Source: CAYZEZ01 sp964477295 (GTDB lineage Bacteria; Bacteroidota; Bacteroidia; Bacteroidales; SM23-62). Taken from it: a stretch of DNA of 7,982 bases. The notes beneath the pieces were generated by a model, which saw nothing but the letters and a program-made list of their open reading frames with translations, searched no databases and had not been told where the DNA came from. This document shows positions 6,081-7,982 of this stretch, in pieces. How positions within the stretch are numbered: the stretch's first letter is position 1; each line of letters starts with the position of its first letter. Location of the stretch: assembly GCA_964477295.1 (NCBI GenBank), contig CAYZEZ010000225.1:1-7982 (forward strand). The letters are read 5' to 3'. Made by a program: the position numbers and the translations under genes.

Positions 6081-7383
6081 AATTGTCAATGAGGTTAAAC
6101 ATTTCATCGTACACATCTGTCCATCCCTTCCACTCACCAAAGTCCGAAAATGCTTCATTGTGCCAGATTGTAACAAATTTCCCGCTTACGGCCCTGACTT
6201 CACTCAGTATCTCATTGATTTTGTCGATGGCCTCCCCGGGATTTAATTTCATATAATCCTTGAGGGTGCGGTCCATTACCTGGAATGGCATAATCTGTAC
6301 CTCTGTTTCACGCTCATCGGGCAGATTATAAAACCGAAAGGGAGTACAGGTGCCAGCTCGAAATCCCACGTGAGAAGGATAGCCCATGCTATAATCTTCA
6401 ATTATTCCTGATTTTTCAAGCCTGATATAGGTGTCGGGCATTTTAATCATCAGGAAATGTTGCCTGCTTATTTTGATTTTTAAGTTATAAATTGATTCCA
6501 ACAGTTCTTTTTCCGGGATAAAACCGTTTGAGCTGGAATTTGATTTCCACGATGGGTGCAAACCAACATGGCTGTATTCACTAATCGTTTCAATGAGTTT
6601 TTTAAAAGGTTCCCGTGCGGGATTTATTCCCCGGTCATTCTTGCTCAATTCAGCTGCAAGGACAAAAGTTATTACTTTCTTCGGGATGCCGTCATGAATA
6701 ATATCGATCTTTTCATAAGTATCAAACGGATCCTTCTCCTTTCCCATCAATATTTTCGTTCTCATCGAAAACCCAATTTCTGAAGATCCGGTCAAGCTTT
6801 TTATTAATCCGCCTATTGTCCGGAAAATACCTTTGTACTTAACGGCATAAGCATTATCAACATCAACTGTAGGCAAAAACCTGTATTTTCGATTTAATAC
6901 CGGTAACTTGCTGTACTTCTGCCTGAGTTTCTCACTCAGGAATATGATCCACCTGTCGACGACCGCCTTTTCAAGCAGGTTATATTTAAAGCAGATACTG
7001 TTTTCTGCATCATATCTGCCATATATATCCGGGGCAAAGGGAAGATATTCTTCATACCTTGAAAGCATATAAAAGACTGCAGAGAAAATATCAAAAGGCA
7101 TGTCTGAATCCTGGTCTGTCGGGAAAAAGACCGGAAGTCCATCAACTTCCTGGTATTCAATTTTTTGCTCTGATATATCGAATTCAAATAACAGGCTGCC
7201 GGCATGAATATGAAACTCCTCGGCAATACGTTGGTTTGTATAGCTTATCACAGGACCGGTGGCGGATTGAAACGCAACCAGGTCGGTTGTCAGCGTAAAA
7301 GGGATCTTAATAAAATCCTCAAAGATAAACCTTGTTACATACTGCAGGCGGGAAGTGATTTTTTCAGAATATATCAGTAACAT
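6073..7383 (-). CDS. Polysaccharide deacetylase-like protein with N-terminal DUF7033-like region (436 aa)
   Basis: A long NodB-related protein of a type common in Bacteroidota surface-glycan loci. The N-terminal part (to about residue 165), including the segment DIFSAVFYMLSRYEEYL (98-114), matches my memory of the DUF7033 region that precedes such deacetylase folds. The C-terminal part has a diverged NodB barrel: PTVDVDNAYA (171-180) replaces TFDDG, GLHPSW (274-279) replaces HxxxH with a single His, GFRAGTCTPFRF (340-351) carries the Arg of motif 3, and FVTIWHNEAFSD (403-414) supplies the late His. Asp and His metal ligands could still be complete, but activity as a deacetylase is unproven. 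The ATG is preceded by a weak AGGA. It is the first gene after mutS2 and probably opens the operon. Its stop overlaps the next start by 8 bases. Confidence 0.86.
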   Translation of the reverse strand: MLLIYSEKITSRLQYVTRFIFEDFIKIPFTLTTDLVAFQSATGPVISYTNQRIAEEFHIHAGSLLFEFDISEQKIEYQEVDGLPVFFPTDQDSDMPFDIFSAVFYMLSRYEEYLPFAPDIYGRYDAENSICFKYNLLEKAVVDRWIIFLSEKLRQKYSKLPVLNRKYRFLPTVDVDNAYAVKYKGIFRTIGGLIKSLTGSSEIGFSMRTKILMGKEKDPFDTYEKIDIIHDGIPKKVITFVLAAELSKNDRGINPAREPFKKLIETISEYSHVGLHPSWKSNSSSNGFIPEKELLESIYNLKIKISRQHFLMIKMPDTYIRLEKSGIIEDYSMGYPSHVGFRAGTCTPFRFYNLPDERETEVQIMPFQVMDRTLKDYMKLNPGEAIDKINEILSEVRAVSGKFVTIWHNEAFSDFGEWKGWTDVYDEMFNLIDNYA

Positions 7384-7431
7384 AGTTCCTGGTTTTTCGT
7401 TTTTTGTTGAACTGCCGTTCTATTTGGCTAA

Positions 7432-7458
7432 ATATTCAAGGGGCTAAGCCCCGAATAT
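7432..7458 (-). terminator. Hairpin downstream of mutS2, possible terminator
   Basis: GGGGC-TAA-GCCCC makes a five-pair GC stem, prolonged by ATATTC/GAATAT after a two-base bulge. It sits about 50 bases after the mutS2 stop and about 50 before the next start. On the minus strand it is followed only by TTT and a mixed sequence, not a real T-run, so intrinsic termination would be weak. It could instead be the core of a palindromic repeat, because weak inverted repeats lie outside it (7414-7431 against 7481-7497). No convincing Bacteroidota promoter (TTTG and TAnnTTTG) is seen in the 123-base gap. Confidence 0.4.
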
Positions 7459-7506
7459 ATTGTCCGGATCTATATTCCACCGGCTAAAACGGACGGCAAT
7501 TAAGTC

Positions 7507-7982
7507 CTATCCTCCCAGTGCTACAACCGTAATCCCGGAGCCTCCAAGCTGCACATGCTCATCTTTAAATGAATCTACCAGGTCGACCGATCCGAGATAT
7601 TCACGGATGGCCTGCCTGAGGATACCATCTCCCTTGCCATGCAATATCCTTATCTCCCGGGCATCTACCATGATGGCTTCATCGATCCATTCCGTGACCT
7701 CTTTCAGGGCCTCATCCACACGTTTCCCCCTGAGATCAATTTCCGGCCTGAAATGCAACTTTCGCTCCGACACGTCCCAATCCTGGTAATCCCCGCTGGC
7801 CTGGAAACGGTTCAAATCCTCATAAACCTCCACCGATGTTTTCTCCAGTTTCTTTACATCTACCCTGGTGTTCATCTGTCCAAACCTGACCGTAACCAGG
7901 TTGCCCTTCCTGGCCAGTACCTCTCCAGGCAGATCCTGACCTTTTAAAAATACATAATCCCCTTCTTTTATTTCAGGATCAA
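7507..7982 (-). CDS. mutS2: MutS2 (endonuclease MutS2), C-terminal 157 residues with Smr domain; 5' end outside window
   Basis: The reading frame runs off the right edge, so only the C-terminal end is seen. An ATG at 7875 lies inside the gene and is not its start: the same frame continues upstream as DPEIKEGDYVFLKGQ and VRFGQMNTRV, a beta-rich segment typical of MutS2 before the Smr domain. The Smr domain has its two hallmark motifs, IDLRG (81-85 of the visible part) and LHGKGDGILR (113-122), and ends in GGSGITVVAL, the near-terminal sequence of most MutS2 proteins. The Smr domain is the nuclease part; MutS2 has been tied to suppression of recombination and to rescue of stalled ribosomes, depending on species. 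Its function seems unrelated to the glycan genes downstream, and the 123-base gap with a hairpin suggests a separate unit, though read-through is possible. Confidence 0.95.
   Translation of the reverse strand, partial: DPEIKEGDYVFLKGQDLPGEVLARKGNLVTVRFGQMNTRVDVKKLEKTSVEVYEDLNRFQASGDYQDWDVSERKLHFRPEIDLRGKRVDEALKEVTEWIDEAIMVDAREIRILHGKGDGILRQAIREYLGSVDLVDSFKDEHVQLGGSGITVVALGG

Noticed and set aside
5187..6176. Longer FemAB-like protein starting at 6176
   Set aside because: The 32 extra residues come from the upstream deacetylase gene in another frame; the ATG at 6080 overlapping the stop is the normal coupled start.
7384..7506. Promoter for the glycan operon
   Set aside because: TATATTCG and TATAGATC resemble the Bacteroidota -7 box, but no TTTG lies at the right distance; I could not support a site.

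Overview
The window looks like a chromosomal piece of a Bacteroidota genome, probably of the Bacteroidales/Marinilabiliales type. The support is moderate GC, near-absence of Shine-Dalgarno sequences before most starts, a MutS2 gene, NodB-type deacetylases of a Bacteroidota-like form, and short tandem and palindromic repeats between genes. All eight recognisable genes lie on the minus strand, so transcription runs from high to low coordinates.

Layout in the direction of transcription: (1) the C-terminal part of mutS2 (7507 to the window edge), a housekeeping gene; (2) a 123-base gap with a hairpin; (3) a tight run of five genes: a DUF7033-like/NodB polysaccharide deacetylase-like protein, a FemAB/GNAT-type acyltransferase overlapping it by 8 bases, a second NodB polysaccharide deacetylase 6 bases later, a stand-alone amino-acid-type adenylating enzyme 8 bases later, and a GNAT acetyltransferase 16 bases later; (4) a 321-base repeat-filled gap holding a palindromic MITE/REPIN-like element and a GCAGGTT heptamer array; (5) an acyl carrier protein and, 2 bases later, a 364-residue protein with weak GNAT-like character; (6) about 75 bases of plain sequence and a 13-bp tandem repeat that runs off the left edge.

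How the genes could work together (inference): the adenylating enzyme would activate an amino acid or other small acid and load it on the phosphopantetheine arm of the carrier protein. One or more of the three transferase-like proteins would pass the group to an amine or hydroxyl on a surface glycan. The two NodB proteins would expose amines by removing N-acetyl groups, or modify the glycan in another way. The gene set (AMP ligase, carrier protein, FemAB-like protein, polysaccharide deacetylase) resembles the accessory set of exosortase/PEP-CTERM exopolysaccharide loci, but no exosortase, glycosyltransferase or flippase is visible here. The best candidate for an undescribed system is this glycan-acylation or aminoacylation cassette. 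The most unusual DNA structure is the nested inverted-repeat element at 1547-1709.
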